A DNA stretch of 64,000 bases from Rhodothermia bacterium. Lineage in GTDB: Bacteria > Bacteroidota > Rhodothermia > Rhodothermales > UBA2364. This document shows, piece by piece, positions 1-9,340 of this stretch. Location: NCBI GenBank assembly GCA_017303715.1, contig JAFLBZ010000012.1:49567-113566 (forward strand), read 5' to 3'. The notes beneath the pieces were generated by a model. It had not been told where the DNA came from, did no database searches, and saw only the letters and a program-made list of their open reading frames with translations. The translations under genes and the position numbers were made by a program. Every line of letters starts with the position of its first letter. Position 1 is the stretch's first letter.

Positions 1-1971
1 ACCAAAATTAGGGCATCGCTCCGGAATCGTGACGAGATCTGGCAGGATGATTATGCAGGTCTTGTTTTGGATACCTACGGAAACCAGCAATGGGGGTACT
101 TTCTCGGGGCAAATCCGCTGGGGGTTCAGGGAGACGAACGCCTTTTGGTGAATAGTAGCTCCGAGTCTGCTTTTAATGTGGAGTATCAAACAGCGGGAAA
201 GATTACGGAAGATGGCTACCAAATTGAGATGCGGATCCCCTTTACGAGTTTGCGTTTTCCGGCGTCGGAGAACTTGGTTTTTCGAGGGAATTTTTGGGTG
301 AACCATCCGCGTGCAAGCCAAAATTCCTACTCTTGGGTAGGTCTTACACGGAATAATAGTTGTATGATGTGTCAGTATGGCTACTTTGAGGGGTTAAAAG
401 GTGTAAAGAATACCACGCAACGTATGGAAGTACTGCCGGCCTTGATTGGTTCTAACGGAGCCGTGAGGGAAGAATTTTCAAACCCAAAAAGCCCATTAGC
501 GCAGGAAAAACTGGGGCTTAAGTCCTTTGATCCATCTCTCAACCTGAAGTATAACCTTACGTCTTCGGCAACTGTAGAGTTAACGGTTAACCCTGATTTT
601 AGCCAAATTGAGTCCGACCAAGCCCAAATTGACGTGAATGCGAATTCGGCTTTGTTTTTCCCTGAGCGTAGGCCATTTTTTCAGGAAGGCGCAGATTTAT
701 ACGCGACGTTTACCCGTCAGGTGTATTCGCGAAGCATCAATAAGCCCTTGTTGGCGACAAAGTTCACGGGACGGTTTGGCCAAACCAGTTTGGGCTATAT
801 CGGTGCTCTGGACGAAGCAAGCCCCATGATTTTGCCCTTTGAAGATGGGAGTTCTACGCTCGCTGATGTTGGGCGGAGTGTATCAAATATTTTACGGGTA
901 CGTCAAACGCTTAAAAGGGGTTCACATATTGGAACTTTACTTACAGATCGGCGCTTGTTGGATGGTGGGTCTGGTTCTACCATTGGTGTGGATGCGTTGG
1001 TTCGCTTAAATGCGACAGATCAAATTGAGGTACAATGGATTGGCAGCAACACAACAGAACCGGAAAACACATCCCTTTATAATAGCACAACCACTTTTGC
1101 AGACGGAAAGCATAGTGCTAAGTTTGATGGAGAGCGGTTCCAAGGTTCTCTCTTGTACCTCAGCCATGAGCGTTCGAGCAGGACATGGTTTTGGGATGCC
1201 GACTTCTGGGCGACCAGTCCAACCTTTCGTGCAGACAATGGCTACGTACAAAGCAATGACCGGAAGCGCATTGGTATTCGGGCAGGGCGGAATGTTTTTC
1301 CGAAAGACAAGTGGGTGGTGCAATACGCCCCTTACCTTATGACGGGCTACGATTGGAATTATGGAAAACAACGGAAAGACGAATACCTTTTTATTGGGGT
1401 AAATGCCCAACTCAAAGGCCAAACGAATTTGTCTTTGGGGACATTAGCCCATAGTAAAGAATACTACCGCCAAGTTGAGTTCGAGTCTATGCAGCGTTTG
1501 TCTTTGGAGATCAGTTCAAACTTCAGCCAGAGAATGAGCGCAGGATTTTCTGTTCAGCATGGCGAAATGATTGCGCGGCGTCAGGTACGAATGGGCAAAG
1601 GAACCAATTTGGGGCTTGAATTTGCGTTTAAACCCACAGGTCGTCTTACGATTGAGCCGGAAGTGAATTACAGCCAGTTGGCAGACAAACAAACGGGCGA
1701 TTCGTTTTTTGAAGGCTATATCTTCCGTACACGGGCCACATACCAGTTTTCAAAAGCATTTTCAACCAGATTAATTTGGGAATACGATGATTTTAGTGCC
1801 CTTATGCGTTATGAGCCTTTGCTGACGTACCAAATTAGCCCATTTTCAGTGTTCTATTTGGGAGCCAGTTTAGCCAATAAAAAGGCGGAGACGGTTCAAT
1901 TTCCAGAAGTTGGCTATTATGCGGTTGCACAAAGTGTCTTCTTTAAATTTCAATATCTCTTTAAAATATAA
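1..1971 (+). CDS. DUF5916-family outer-membrane protein, 3' part
   Basis: The reading frame is already open at base 1 and has no start in the window, so the N-terminal part (signal peptide and most of the carbohydrate-binding-module-9-like domain) lies outside. The visible start reads like the end of that domain (RDEIWQDDYAGLVLDTYG). The DUF5916 core follows, with the family-typical string TVNPDFSQIESDQAQIDVN and then FFPERRPFFQEG. The rest is a repetitive beta-rich stretch ending in FKFQYLFKI, as expected of an outer-membrane barrel. The family is common in Bacteroidota; its substrate is unknown. A second, complete member sits at 47384-49858 and shares these core motifs. A terminator follows directly, and the next gene is convergent. 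Confidence 0.85.
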   Translation, partial: TKIRASLRNRDEIWQDDYAGLVLDTYGNQQWGYFLGANPLGVQGDERLLVNSSSESAFNVEYQTAGKITEDGYQIEMRIPFTSLRFPASENLVFRGNFWVNHPRASQNSYSWVGLTRNNSCMMCQYGYFEGLKGVKNTTQRMEVLPALIGSNGAVREEFSNPKSPLAQEKLGLKSFDPSLNLKYNLTSSATVELTVNPDFSQIESDQAQIDVNANSALFFPERRPFFQEGADLYATFTRQVYSRSINKPLLATKFTGRFGQTSLGYIGALDEASPMILPFEDGSSTLADVGRSVSNILRVRQTLKRGSHIGTLLTDRRLLDGGSGSTIGVDALVRLNATDQIEVQWIGSNTTEPENTSLYNSTTTFADGKHSAKFDGERFQGSLLYLSHERSSRTWFWDADFWATSPTFRADNGYVQSNDRKRIGIRAGRNVFPKDKWVVQYAPYLMTGYDWNYGKQRKDEYLFIGVNAQLKGQTNLSLGTLAHSKEYYRQVEFESMQRLSLEISSNFSQRMSAGFSVQHGEMIARRQVRMGKGTNLGLEFAFKPTGRLTIEPEVNYSQLADKQTGDSFFEGYIFRTRATYQFSKAFSTRLIWEYDDFSALMRYEPLLTYQISPFSVFYLGASLANKKAETVQFPEVGYYAVAQSVFFKFQYLFKI

Positions 1972-2026
1972 AGGTTTATATCTTGGTTTTGATCAATTTT
2001 ATTTTGTGTAAAAAAATGAGACTTTG

Positions 2027-2046
2027 CCCTTTGGGAAGGGATTTTT
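2027..2046 (+). terminator. Rho-independent terminator after the DUF5916 gene
   Basis: The five-base stem CCCTT/AAGGG closes a TGGG loop and is followed by ATTTTT. It lies about 55 bases past the stop codon of the preceding plus-strand gene. Confidence 0.6.
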
Positions 2047-2101
2047 ACGACGATACCCCCCAACGAGTCAACGTGTATTTGCAGGTGTCTATTGGAAATT
2101 G

Positions 2102-2129
2102 AACCGCACGACCGTTCGTCGGTACGGTT
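2102..2129. other. Imperfect stem-loop between convergent genes
   Basis: AACCG at the left pairs with CGGTT at the right, with further imperfect pairing inside (CACGAC against GTCGGT). It has no T-run on either side, so its role in ending the convergent TonB-receptor transcript is only a guess. Confidence 0.3.
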
Positions 2130-2215
2130 TCAAGGATGGAATACATCGAAAGTTATGTGTACAAGGTTTGCAGCCCATCATGACGATGGTTTGATGAGCC
2201 TATAACGGATGTTGA

Positions 2216-4573
2216 TCAGAAGAATACGGAAAGTCCAAACTGCATATTTCGTGGGTTTCCGGGCGTAAAATGCAATTCGGAGACGGGTTCTGTTTCGTTT
2301 TTTAGGCGGGAGGTGGTATCAAATTGGGCTTCATTCCAATCGGTATCCAAAAGATTTTCGAGGGTAACGGAAAGTGCCGCACGTCCGAAGCGGTATGAGA
2401 TGCCCGCATTGAAGAGGGTATGTCCCAAGGCACGTACCGAATTGTCCTCGTTAGCAGGTCGTGATCCGATGTGTCTTGCTGCTACATTACCAGAAAAACC
2501 ATTTGGATGTCGCCATGTGAGGCTTCCTTGTGTGGTCAGTCTTGGTGCAAGTGGGATATTGTTTTCTCCGGCAGGAGCGCCTACAATTTTGCCGTTGGAC
2601 ACGTTAAAATCAGCGGTGGCAAAAAGCGTTGAGAAGAGTTGCGATTGTACTTCTATGTCCAAGCCATAACGGCGGGTTGGATCAGAGAGTTCGGTAAAGC
2701 CGCCATCTCCCACATAGACAAACTCCCGCTCCAAGTCTAAGCGCCATAGGGCAACGGCCACCGTTGTTTTGTTGTTTTGGGAAAACCAGCGTGTGCCCAA
2801 CTCTGCTCCCAAAGCACGCGGCAGGGTTTGGATTTCCGCTTGTTCTGGCGCAATAAAACGCTCTCTGAAAGCTTCTGCAATTTGTTCTTGTGTTTTGCCT
2901 TCTTTTTGCAAAGTGGTTGCAAGGTCATGTGCATATTGCCCCAGAATGGCATTACGGGCATCATTTGAGTGAAACCCACTGCCGATGTTTAGAAATACAG
3001 CCCAATTTTGCGATGGCCGATAGGCCAAGTTCAGCTTAGGACTCAGGATGCTTTGTCGGGTTTTCCCGTCTGCTCGCGGCAAATCGGATGTGGCATGGTT
3101 TTTTACGTTAAACCGGAAAACATCGCTGCGTAGTCCCACTTGCAGTTCGAGTACTGGAGAAAGCGGCAGAATGTGTTCCATCCAAAAGGCGTTATTGGTT
3201 TCTCGAAGGTCTGCATTCACCCATTCTTGTGCCCGAATCCGTTCAGGGCTTTTCATTAACCCGACATTTGCGCGGTCGTGACGCACTTGTACCCCCGCGG
3301 TGGTACGTCGTCCCAGATGGAGTTTTCCATTCAGGCCACCCAAAAAGCGTTCGTCAAACTGCTCGATCATGTCCCCATTGATTACGTCATTCAAGAAGAA
3401 CGTAAAATTGGAAAACAGGCCAAATTGATAGCGGCTCGCCCAGACATTTACCGAATACGGGAAAATGGAACCCGTATCATCTAGGTACAAGGCCACATTT
3501 TGTCGACTGGTTTCTCCTCCTTCACCCGCATCAATCGCGCCCCACCGCGTAATTAGTCCCGATTCCAATGCACGTTGTGGGATTTGGCCGGAAGCATTCC
3601 ATTTTGCGCCAAAGGAACTTGCGGACAACGTTATGGATTTGCTGAGTGTGCGTTGTTTACGATACTTCGCAAAGACATTATACCGGTCAAAGTTCTGTTT
3701 TTTGATAAAAGGGCCATCGGAATGGTGGAATTGTCCGGCGAAATACAGGTTTTGTCCGCTTTGGGACAGAGGCTGTACTAATAGTGTTCCCCGAAGTGTG
3801 CCGAGTTGCCCGCCTTCAAACGTAGCAACCTGTTCTTCCAATGTGTCTTTGGTACGGAAAATAACTGCGCCGGCAGTGGCTAAATTGCCTTGTGAGGCAA
3901 AATAGGGGCCTTTGGAGACGGACATTTTCTCGATGGTTTCTGCAATCACGAAGTGGAGATCGGCGTATCCTTGCCCGTGGCCATGCGAAACCATGTTTAC
4001 AGGCAGGCCATCCACCGAAATCGCAACATCGGTTCCATGATCAGCATCAAAATTTCGGATATAAATCTGTTCAGCTTTTCCGCCGCCTGCATGTTGGGCT
4101 ATGATAAGTCCGGGAACCCGCTGAAGGAGGTCTTGGGTGGAGCGTGCGGGGCGCAAGGCCAAATCCAATTGCCGGATTTCCAGCACGGATGCCACGGAGA
4201 AGGGGCGTTCGGCCTCGATGGTTGCAGATGGAATTACCCGTACCAAAAGGTCTTCTTCTGTATTTTCCGAGACTAAAGCAATATTGATTTCCTTGGTTTC
4301 GCCTGCCAAAATCTCAATTTGGGCTTCGTAGGGCTTGTATCCCACAAAGGAGGCCACAAGTTGATACACGCCCGCTGGCACATCCATCAAAACAAATCGC
4401 CCGTTTGAGCCGGAAATGGTTCCTTTCTGGATGGGTTTAAGTTGGATGGTTGCGCCGGGCATCGGGCGCTCATTTTCCATAACCAAGCCTGTTATTTTTG
4501 CAGTTTGTGCATAAATCTTTTCATTTAAACTGAATAGTCCTATCAAAATCAAAAATAGATAGTTGAATTTCAT
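2216..4573 (-). CDS. TonB-dependent outer-membrane receptor
   Basis: Start is placed at the ATG at 4573 (785 aa) because it opens a clean signal peptide (MKFNYLFLILIGLFSLNEKIYAQ). An upstream ATG at 4624 would add 17 residues before it. Domains in order: a CarboxypepD_reg-like beta-sandwich (about residues 24-110, with PMPGATIQL and GSNGRFVLMDVPAGVYQLVASFVGYKP), a TonB plug (about 115-240, with QDLLQRVPGLIIAQHAGGGKAEQIYIRNFDADHG split over the plug core), then a barrel to the aromatic C-terminus FGLSVFF. Such receptors import large or scarce ligands using TonB energy. There is no SusD partner, so the substrate cannot be told from context; a metal complex, cofactor or peptide are all possible. 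Divergent from the CHAP gene. Confidence 0.88.
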   Translation of the reverse strand: MKFNYLFLILIGLFSLNEKIYAQTAKITGLVMENERPMPGATIQLKPIQKGTISGSNGRFVLMDVPAGVYQLVASFVGYKPYEAQIEILAGETKEINIALVSENTEEDLLVRVIPSATIEAERPFSVASVLEIRQLDLALRPARSTQDLLQRVPGLIIAQHAGGGKAEQIYIRNFDADHGTDVAISVDGLPVNMVSHGHGQGYADLHFVIAETIEKMSVSKGPYFASQGNLATAGAVIFRTKDTLEEQVATFEGGQLGTLRGTLLVQPLSQSGQNLYFAGQFHHSDGPFIKKQNFDRYNVFAKYRKQRTLSKSITLSASSFGAKWNASGQIPQRALESGLITRWGAIDAGEGGETSRQNVALYLDDTGSIFPYSVNVWASRYQFGLFSNFTFFLNDVINGDMIEQFDERFLGGLNGKLHLGRRTTAGVQVRHDRANVGLMKSPERIRAQEWVNADLRETNNAFWMEHILPLSPVLELQVGLRSDVFRFNVKNHATSDLPRADGKTRQSILSPKLNLAYRPSQNWAVFLNIGSGFHSNDARNAILGQYAHDLATTLQKEGKTQEQIAEAFRERFIAPEQAEIQTLPRALGAELGTRWFSQNNKTTVAVALWRLDLEREFVYVGDGGFTELSDPTRRYGLDIEVQSQLFSTLFATADFNVSNGKIVGAPAGENNIPLAPRLTTQGSLTWRHPNGFSGNVAARHIGSRPANEDNSVRALGHTLFNAGISYRFGRAALSVTLENLLDTDWNEAQFDTTSRLKNETEPVSELHFTPGNPRNMQFGLSVFF

Positions 4574-4800
4574 AAATTTAACTGGTTTGAAAAAAAGATT
4601 TATAAAAGACTGGATAAATGCCATAAGGTTGCTTGAAGCAAACCGAATTTACGGCTTCTCAATACCACTAAGGGCGAATTAGCGTGAAGTTGTGGTATTT
4701 CTGTAGTAAGGGAATTGAAAAATATTTTGACACCTGCTTACATTCGGCACGGGTTTTGAAAACCAGAATGATATCCCCCCATTATCCTATTCTTTCCGCC

Positions 4801-5520
4801 ATGAAGTTTTTTTTTCGCATTAGTTGTTTATTCCTATTGGGATATCCGCCAGTTGTATTCGCACAAGAAACCTTGTTGGAAGCGCCTAACGAGGCCGTTT
4901 ATCGCCTTCAGCCACCGATTGTCTCCATCGTAAACGACGTTCGGCCAACGGTTCCAAAGCATACTCCACAGCCTGTCCGGAAGTGGGATATCCGCAAAAA
5001 AACACCAAGGGACGAAGTACGGATTTTTATTGATCCCGTCGTGGAAGTTCAACCCAATCTCGAAGCCGTCCAAAGTGTCCGGCTGATGCGGGATGAAACC
5101 AACCCTGTTCCCGATGAAAACGTAGCTGACGCCTCAAATTGGGTGGTAGGACGGCAATTAACTCTTGTGGAGACCATGACCGACCAAAAATTTCGGCGGA
5201 GTGTAACCATGCTTGGTGGAAAGGGCGGCGTACTTTGTAGTTGTGTTCTATTTGCCCGTACCTTAGTTCCAGCATTACCCTATGGCCTGCACAACTACCG
5301 CGACAAATTAGACATTATCAATAGCCAAATGCCGGAAGTGGGACATGTGGCCATCATGAAAAGCCCGTCTGGTTTAGGACATGTGGCGGTTATCAAATCG
5401 GTCAATGAAGATGGTTCCCTCACCATCGAAGAAGGAAACTTCCGGCGGTGCAAGCGGAATATCCGTACCGATATGCCCGAAAGAATGAATATTAAAGGCT
5501 ATTTTGATCCAAATTCATAA
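4801..5520 (+). CDS. Secreted CHAP-type cysteine amidase/peptidase
   Basis: The start at 4801 gives 239 aa with a signal peptide (MKFFFRISCLFLLGYPPVVFAQ). In-frame codons further upstream would only add a non-signal leader. Residues 25-125 are low-similarity linker. The C-terminal third looks like a CHAP domain: a putative nucleophile Cys148 in CSCVLFAR, His194 in GHVAVIKSV, and Asn213 in EEGNF, which fits a Cys-His-Asn arrangement. CHAP enzymes cut peptidoglycan amide bonds, or sometimes other gamma-glutamyl or amide substrates. An extra GHVA motif at 181-184 sits where many family members have a GD(V/I) motif. A periplasmic or outer-membrane site is inferred from the signal peptide. Cell-wall hydrolase is the best guess, not proven. 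Confidence 0.7.
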   Translation: MKFFFRISCLFLLGYPPVVFAQETLLEAPNEAVYRLQPPIVSIVNDVRPTVPKHTPQPVRKWDIRKKTPRDEVRIFIDPVVEVQPNLEAVQSVRLMRDETNPVPDENVADASNWVVGRQLTLVETMTDQKFRRSVTMLGGKGGVLCSCVLFARTLVPALPYGLHNYRDKLDIINSQMPEVGHVAIMKSPSGLGHVAVIKSVNEDGSLTIEEGNFRRCKRNIRTDMPERMNIKGYFDPNS

Positions 5521-5637
5521 GTTGAGGGCCGTAAATCTTTTTAGTTGCACGTTTTGTCTTGAAGGCTCAAAGGAAAAAAATCCTTTTATGAGGATTAAAG
5601 TACGCCTCCATTTTTTACCCACCGTTTAACGTCTGCT

Positions 5638-6297
5638 ATGCCTATCTCTCATGAACAAGTGCAAAAGGCCCAACCATTAGCGGCGGCATTTTTCAACCGA
5701 CATCCGCTTGAAGTTGCACCGGATTTGATTGGGAAAACGGTGGTCTTTTGGTCGCCAGAGGATGTGTTGCTTGCCGGAAGAATTGTAGAGACAGAAGCCT
5801 ATCGTTGGGATGAGGCGGGTTGTCATGCGTGGAAAAATGTACATCCAGATGGAAAATTGCGAGATCCAAGCCTCATCTCGGCGGCTCTTTTTGACCGTCC
5901 CGGAACGAGTTATGTATATATCAGCTATGGCCTACATTGGATGCTCAATGTGGTTTGTGAGCCGGAGGGTATCGGGGGCGGCGTCTTGATTCGGGCTATT
6001 GAACCTGTTTTGGGCGTAGCGGCAATGCAGAAAAACCGAGTTGGCGTCAAAAATCCGAAAGATTTGACTAATGGGCCGGGTAAGTTGTGTCAAGCCTTAG
6101 GTATAAATGTTTCGCATCATCGTAAATCCCTTCAAGAAAAACCTTTGATACTTGCGGAAAGTTTAGACGAAGTAGCGCCACACATTGGGCATTCTACGCG
6201 GATTGGCTTGGCAAAAGGCATGGGAGACGACTTGCCTTGGCGCTTTTTTGAGACCCAAAGCCGCTTTGTGAGCAAAGGCAAGGTGAGCCACTTTTAA
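5638..6297 (+). CDS. DNA-3-methyladenine glycosylase (AAG/MPG family)
   Basis: 219 aa, the usual length of this single-domain family. It removes alkylated purines such as 3-methyladenine and hypoxanthine to start base-excision repair in the cytoplasm. Seen: GRIVETEAYRWDEAGCHAW, containing the catalytic Glu of the ETEAY motif; RPGTSYVYISYGLHWMLNV, the conserved Tyr-rich strand; GGGVLIRAIEP; and NGPGKLCQALGI near the end. The assignment to the AAG family (not AlkA or Tag) rests on these motifs. It stands alone, 118 bases after the CHAP gene and 107 before alaS, with no terminator that I can recognise on either side. Confidence 0.93.
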   Translation: MPISHEQVQKAQPLAAAFFNRHPLEVAPDLIGKTVVFWSPEDVLLAGRIVETEAYRWDEAGCHAWKNVHPDGKLRDPSLISAALFDRPGTSYVYISYGLHWMLNVVCEPEGIGGGVLIRAIEPVLGVAAMQKNRVGVKNPKDLTNGPGKLCQALGINVSHHRKSLQEKPLILAESLDEVAPHIGHSTRIGLAKGMGDDLPWRFFETQSRFVSKGKVSHF

Positions 6298-6403
6298 GGT
6301 GAAATGGCCGTACAAAACCATTGTTTTTTCGTGGTGCATTAAACATTACCACGTTGTAAAGTGGTTATCTTAAACGTTTCAACCATAAAACAACCAAAGT
6401 TTC

Positions 6404-9082
6404 ATGCCGGCTCCTATAAAGACTTCCGAACAAATTCGACAAGCGTTTTTGGATTTTTTCGCCTCTAAAGACCACCTCATTGTCCCCAGTGCGCCCTTGG
6501 TTCCGAAGGACGACAATACCCTCATGTTCATCAATTCTGGTATGGCGCCTTTTAAGAAGAGTTTCTTGGGCACGGAAAACCCACCATCGTCGCGTGTGGC
6601 GGATACGCAGAAATGCTTACGGGTTTCCGGAAAACACAATGACTTGGAGGAAGTAGGGGTGGATACTTATCACCACACTTTGTTCGAGATGTTGGGGAAT
6701 TGGTCTTTCGGCGACTATTTCAAGGAAGAAGCCATTGCATGGTCTTGGGAATTGCTCACCGAAGTTTGGGGGCTGGAGCCAGATCGCCTCTATGTGACGA
6801 TCCACGAAGGAGAAGCCAAGTGGGGCTTGGAGGAAGACTTGGAGGCGCGTGAAATATGGAAAAAACAAAAAGGACTTAATCCAAACCACATCCTTTTAGG
6901 CTCCACCAAAGACAATTTTTGGATGATGGGGGATACTGGGCCTTGTGGGCCTTGTTCCGAAATTCACTATGATGGTCGGAGCGATGAAGAGCGCCGCGCC
7001 ATTCTGGGCGAGACCTTAGTGAACAACGACGATCCTCGTGTGGTGGAAATCTGGAACAACGTTTTTATCCAATACAATGCCCTGCCGGATGGCAACCTCG
7101 AAAAGCTCAAAAACCGTTTTGTGGATACGGGCATGGGGTTTGAACGTATTGTCCGAACGATCCAAGGGAAAGACTCTAACTACGATACCGATATCTTTGC
7201 CCCACTTTTTGCAAAACTCTCGGCACTCTCGCCCCGAACAGAAATCCTTGGCTACGACCAAATTGAAGGGATAACGGCAGATGAGCGTGAGCGCATCAGA
7301 ATTGCCATGCGGGTGATTGTGGATCATATCCGTACTATTTCGTTTGCGATTGCAGATGGCGCATCCCCCGGAAACGATGGACGTGGGTATGTGATTCGCC
7401 GGATTTTGCGTCGTGCGGTACGCTATGGCTACCAGACGTTGGGCTTTAGGACGGCTTTTATGTGGCAATTGGTGGAGGCCTTGGTACAGAAAATGGGCAC
7501 AGCCTTCCCCGAAATCGTGCAGCAACGGGCTTTTATAGAACGGATTATTAAAGGTGAAGAGGAATCTTTTTTGCGCACGCTTAAGACAGGGATTGACCTT
7601 TTTCAGCAAACCGCAGACCGCGACGGAAAGATAACGGGCGAGGCTGCATTCCTCCTGCACGATACATTTGGTTTCCCGATTGACCTGACCGAATTGATGG
7701 CACGCGAGGCCGGATTGGCCGTAGATAAAGCGGGTTTTGATGCCGAGATGCAACAACAAAAAGACCGGGCACGGGCTGCTGCCAAGTTTAAGGTGGATCA
7801 ATCCAAGGTGGATGTCTGGCAACTTATAGGCGAGGACGCCCCCGATGAATTTGTGGGATATGACCAATTATCGGTTCCGAATACCAAAATAAAGGCCATG
7901 AAAACCACAAAAGATACTGCTGGTAATCCCTTATATTATATTGCCTTAGTACAAACACCGTTCTATGCGGAATCCGGTGGACAAGTGGGAGACACAGGTA
8001 CGCTTACGGTGAATGGCGAAATAGTGCAAGTTTTGGATACCATTAAGTTGGATGGCCGAATTGCGCACCTCGTGGATCGGTTGCCCGAACATGCGGATGC
8101 GCCCGTAAATGCAGTGGTGGATGCCGAACGACGGGGCCGCATTGCCGGACACCATACCGCCACACACCTGCTTCACTTGGCCTTGCGCGACCAATTGGGG
8201 GCGCACGTTCAACAAAAAGGCTCGCTCGTAGCACCAGACCGCTTGCGCTTTGACTTTAGCCACTTCGAGAAGGTGACAGATGCTCAACTCCGGAGTCTCG
8301 AAACCCAAATTAATGCGTTGATTCGGGAAAACCTGCCGCTACAAGAAGAACGCCAAGTCCCCATTTCCGAAGCACAAGCACGAGGGGCGATGGCCCTCTT
8401 TGGCGAAAAATATGGCGACGAGGTACGGGTCATTACATTTGGCAAATCCGTAGAACTCTGTGGCGGGACGCATGTGGATGCCACCGGAAAAATTGGGATG
8501 TTTCGCTTTGTTTCTGAAGGCTCCGTTGCATCTGGCATTCGTCGGATAGAAGCCTTGGTGGGAGAGGCCGCACTTGCTTTGGTTCAATCGGAATTGGCGG
8601 AGTTAGACGCCATTCGGGGCTTACTAAAGTCCAAAGGATCGGTGGCGGATGAGGTCGCTGCTTTGCAAGAAAGCCTGAAAACCGCTGAAAAAGCAACCGC
8701 TGCGCTGAAACTGCAAGGCTTGGCTGCCCAGTTGGAGGCACTTGTGACCAAGGCCATCGAGGTAAAAGGGATGCGGTTGGTAACGGGCAAGATCGAAGGT
8801 GCTGATGGGAAAACATTGGGTGAGTTGGCACAATTGCTACGGGATAAATTGGGGAACAATGCCGTATCGGTAATTGGTGCGCATGATAGCGAAAAGGTTT
8901 TTCTGGCCGCAACGGTCTCGGATGATCTGGTCAAACAAGGTCTCCAAGCCGGAAAACTCATTGGACAAGTGGCCAAACAAGTTGGCGGTGGTGGTGGTGG
9001 ACGTCCGCAGTTGGCAACAGCAGGTGGTAAACAGCCAGAGAAGCTCGATGGTGCGCTTGCTACCGTATCGGAATTGCTGTAA
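6404..9082 (+). CDS. alaS: Alanyl-tRNA synthetase
   Basis: 892 aa, full length. It charges tRNA-Ala in the cytoplasm. The class II catalytic core fills about residues 1-270 (FINSGMAPFKKSFLG, GDTGPCGPCSEIHYDG, FIQYNALPDG). The C-terminal half holds the editing domain with its metal-binding set: H584 and H588 in HHTATH, and C686 and H690 in CGGTH. The C-Ala domain ends with a glycine run (KQVGGGGGGRPQLATAGG), as is normal for this enzyme. Start ATG at 6404 (MPAPIKTSEQIRQAFLDFF) fits family N-termini. No sign of damage. About 260 bases without recognisable signals follow before the next gene. Confidence 0.98.
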   Translation: MPAPIKTSEQIRQAFLDFFASKDHLIVPSAPLVPKDDNTLMFINSGMAPFKKSFLGTENPPSSRVADTQKCLRVSGKHNDLEEVGVDTYHHTLFEMLGNWSFGDYFKEEAIAWSWELLTEVWGLEPDRLYVTIHEGEAKWGLEEDLEAREIWKKQKGLNPNHILLGSTKDNFWMMGDTGPCGPCSEIHYDGRSDEERRAILGETLVNNDDPRVVEIWNNVFIQYNALPDGNLEKLKNRFVDTGMGFERIVRTIQGKDSNYDTDIFAPLFAKLSALSPRTEILGYDQIEGITADERERIRIAMRVIVDHIRTISFAIADGASPGNDGRGYVIRRILRRAVRYGYQTLGFRTAFMWQLVEALVQKMGTAFPEIVQQRAFIERIIKGEEESFLRTLKTGIDLFQQTADRDGKITGEAAFLLHDTFGFPIDLTELMAREAGLAVDKAGFDAEMQQQKDRARAAAKFKVDQSKVDVWQLIGEDAPDEFVGYDQLSVPNTKIKAMKTTKDTAGNPLYYIALVQTPFYAESGGQVGDTGTLTVNGEIVQVLDTIKLDGRIAHLVDRLPEHADAPVNAVVDAERRGRIAGHHTATHLLHLALRDQLGAHVQQKGSLVAPDRLRFDFSHFEKVTDAQLRSLETQINALIRENLPLQEERQVPISEAQARGAMALFGEKYGDEVRVITFGKSVELCGGTHVDATGKIGMFRFVSEGSVASGIRRIEALVGEAALALVQSELAELDAIRGLLKSKGSVADEVAALQESLKTAEKATAALKLQGLAAQLEALVTKAIEVKGMRLVTGKIEGADGKTLGELAQLLRDKLGNNAVSVIGAHDSEKVFLAATVSDDLVKQGLQAGKLIGQVAKQVGGGGGGRPQLATAGGKQPEKLDGALATVSELL

Positions 9083-9340
9083 GAACTTGTTTTTTGATGA
9101 TGATCGGCAATTGATCGTTTTGGTGTAAAATTGCTGAAGTTCCATATTGGTTGCCGTGCCAAAACGTACCAAATACGTCTTGAACGTAAGATCGTTTTTT
9201 TTCTTGGCGGCGACTCTTTTAAATTATTCTTGGTGAACATCACGTGCGCAAGATCATTTGTTCCAGCGTAGCTGCAGGCCAATTTTTACCGTAAACAAAG
9301 CATTTACAGGTGTTTTTCCTTATTTAACCCGTCAGTCATC

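Noticed and set aside
7016..7867. 283-codon open frame on the minus strand inside alaS
   Set aside because: Fully inside a clear alaS; the sequence has no recognisable domain and no own promoter.
8985..9002. GGTGGTGG run in alaS as a possible regulatory repeat
   Set aside because: It encodes the glycine stretch normal for the C-terminal domain of alanyl-tRNA synthetase.
9083..9340. Possible small RNA or gene between alaS and the GGGPS-family gene
   Set aside because: Only weak AT-rich stretches and no stable hairpin-T-run or conserved motif; nothing to support a feature.
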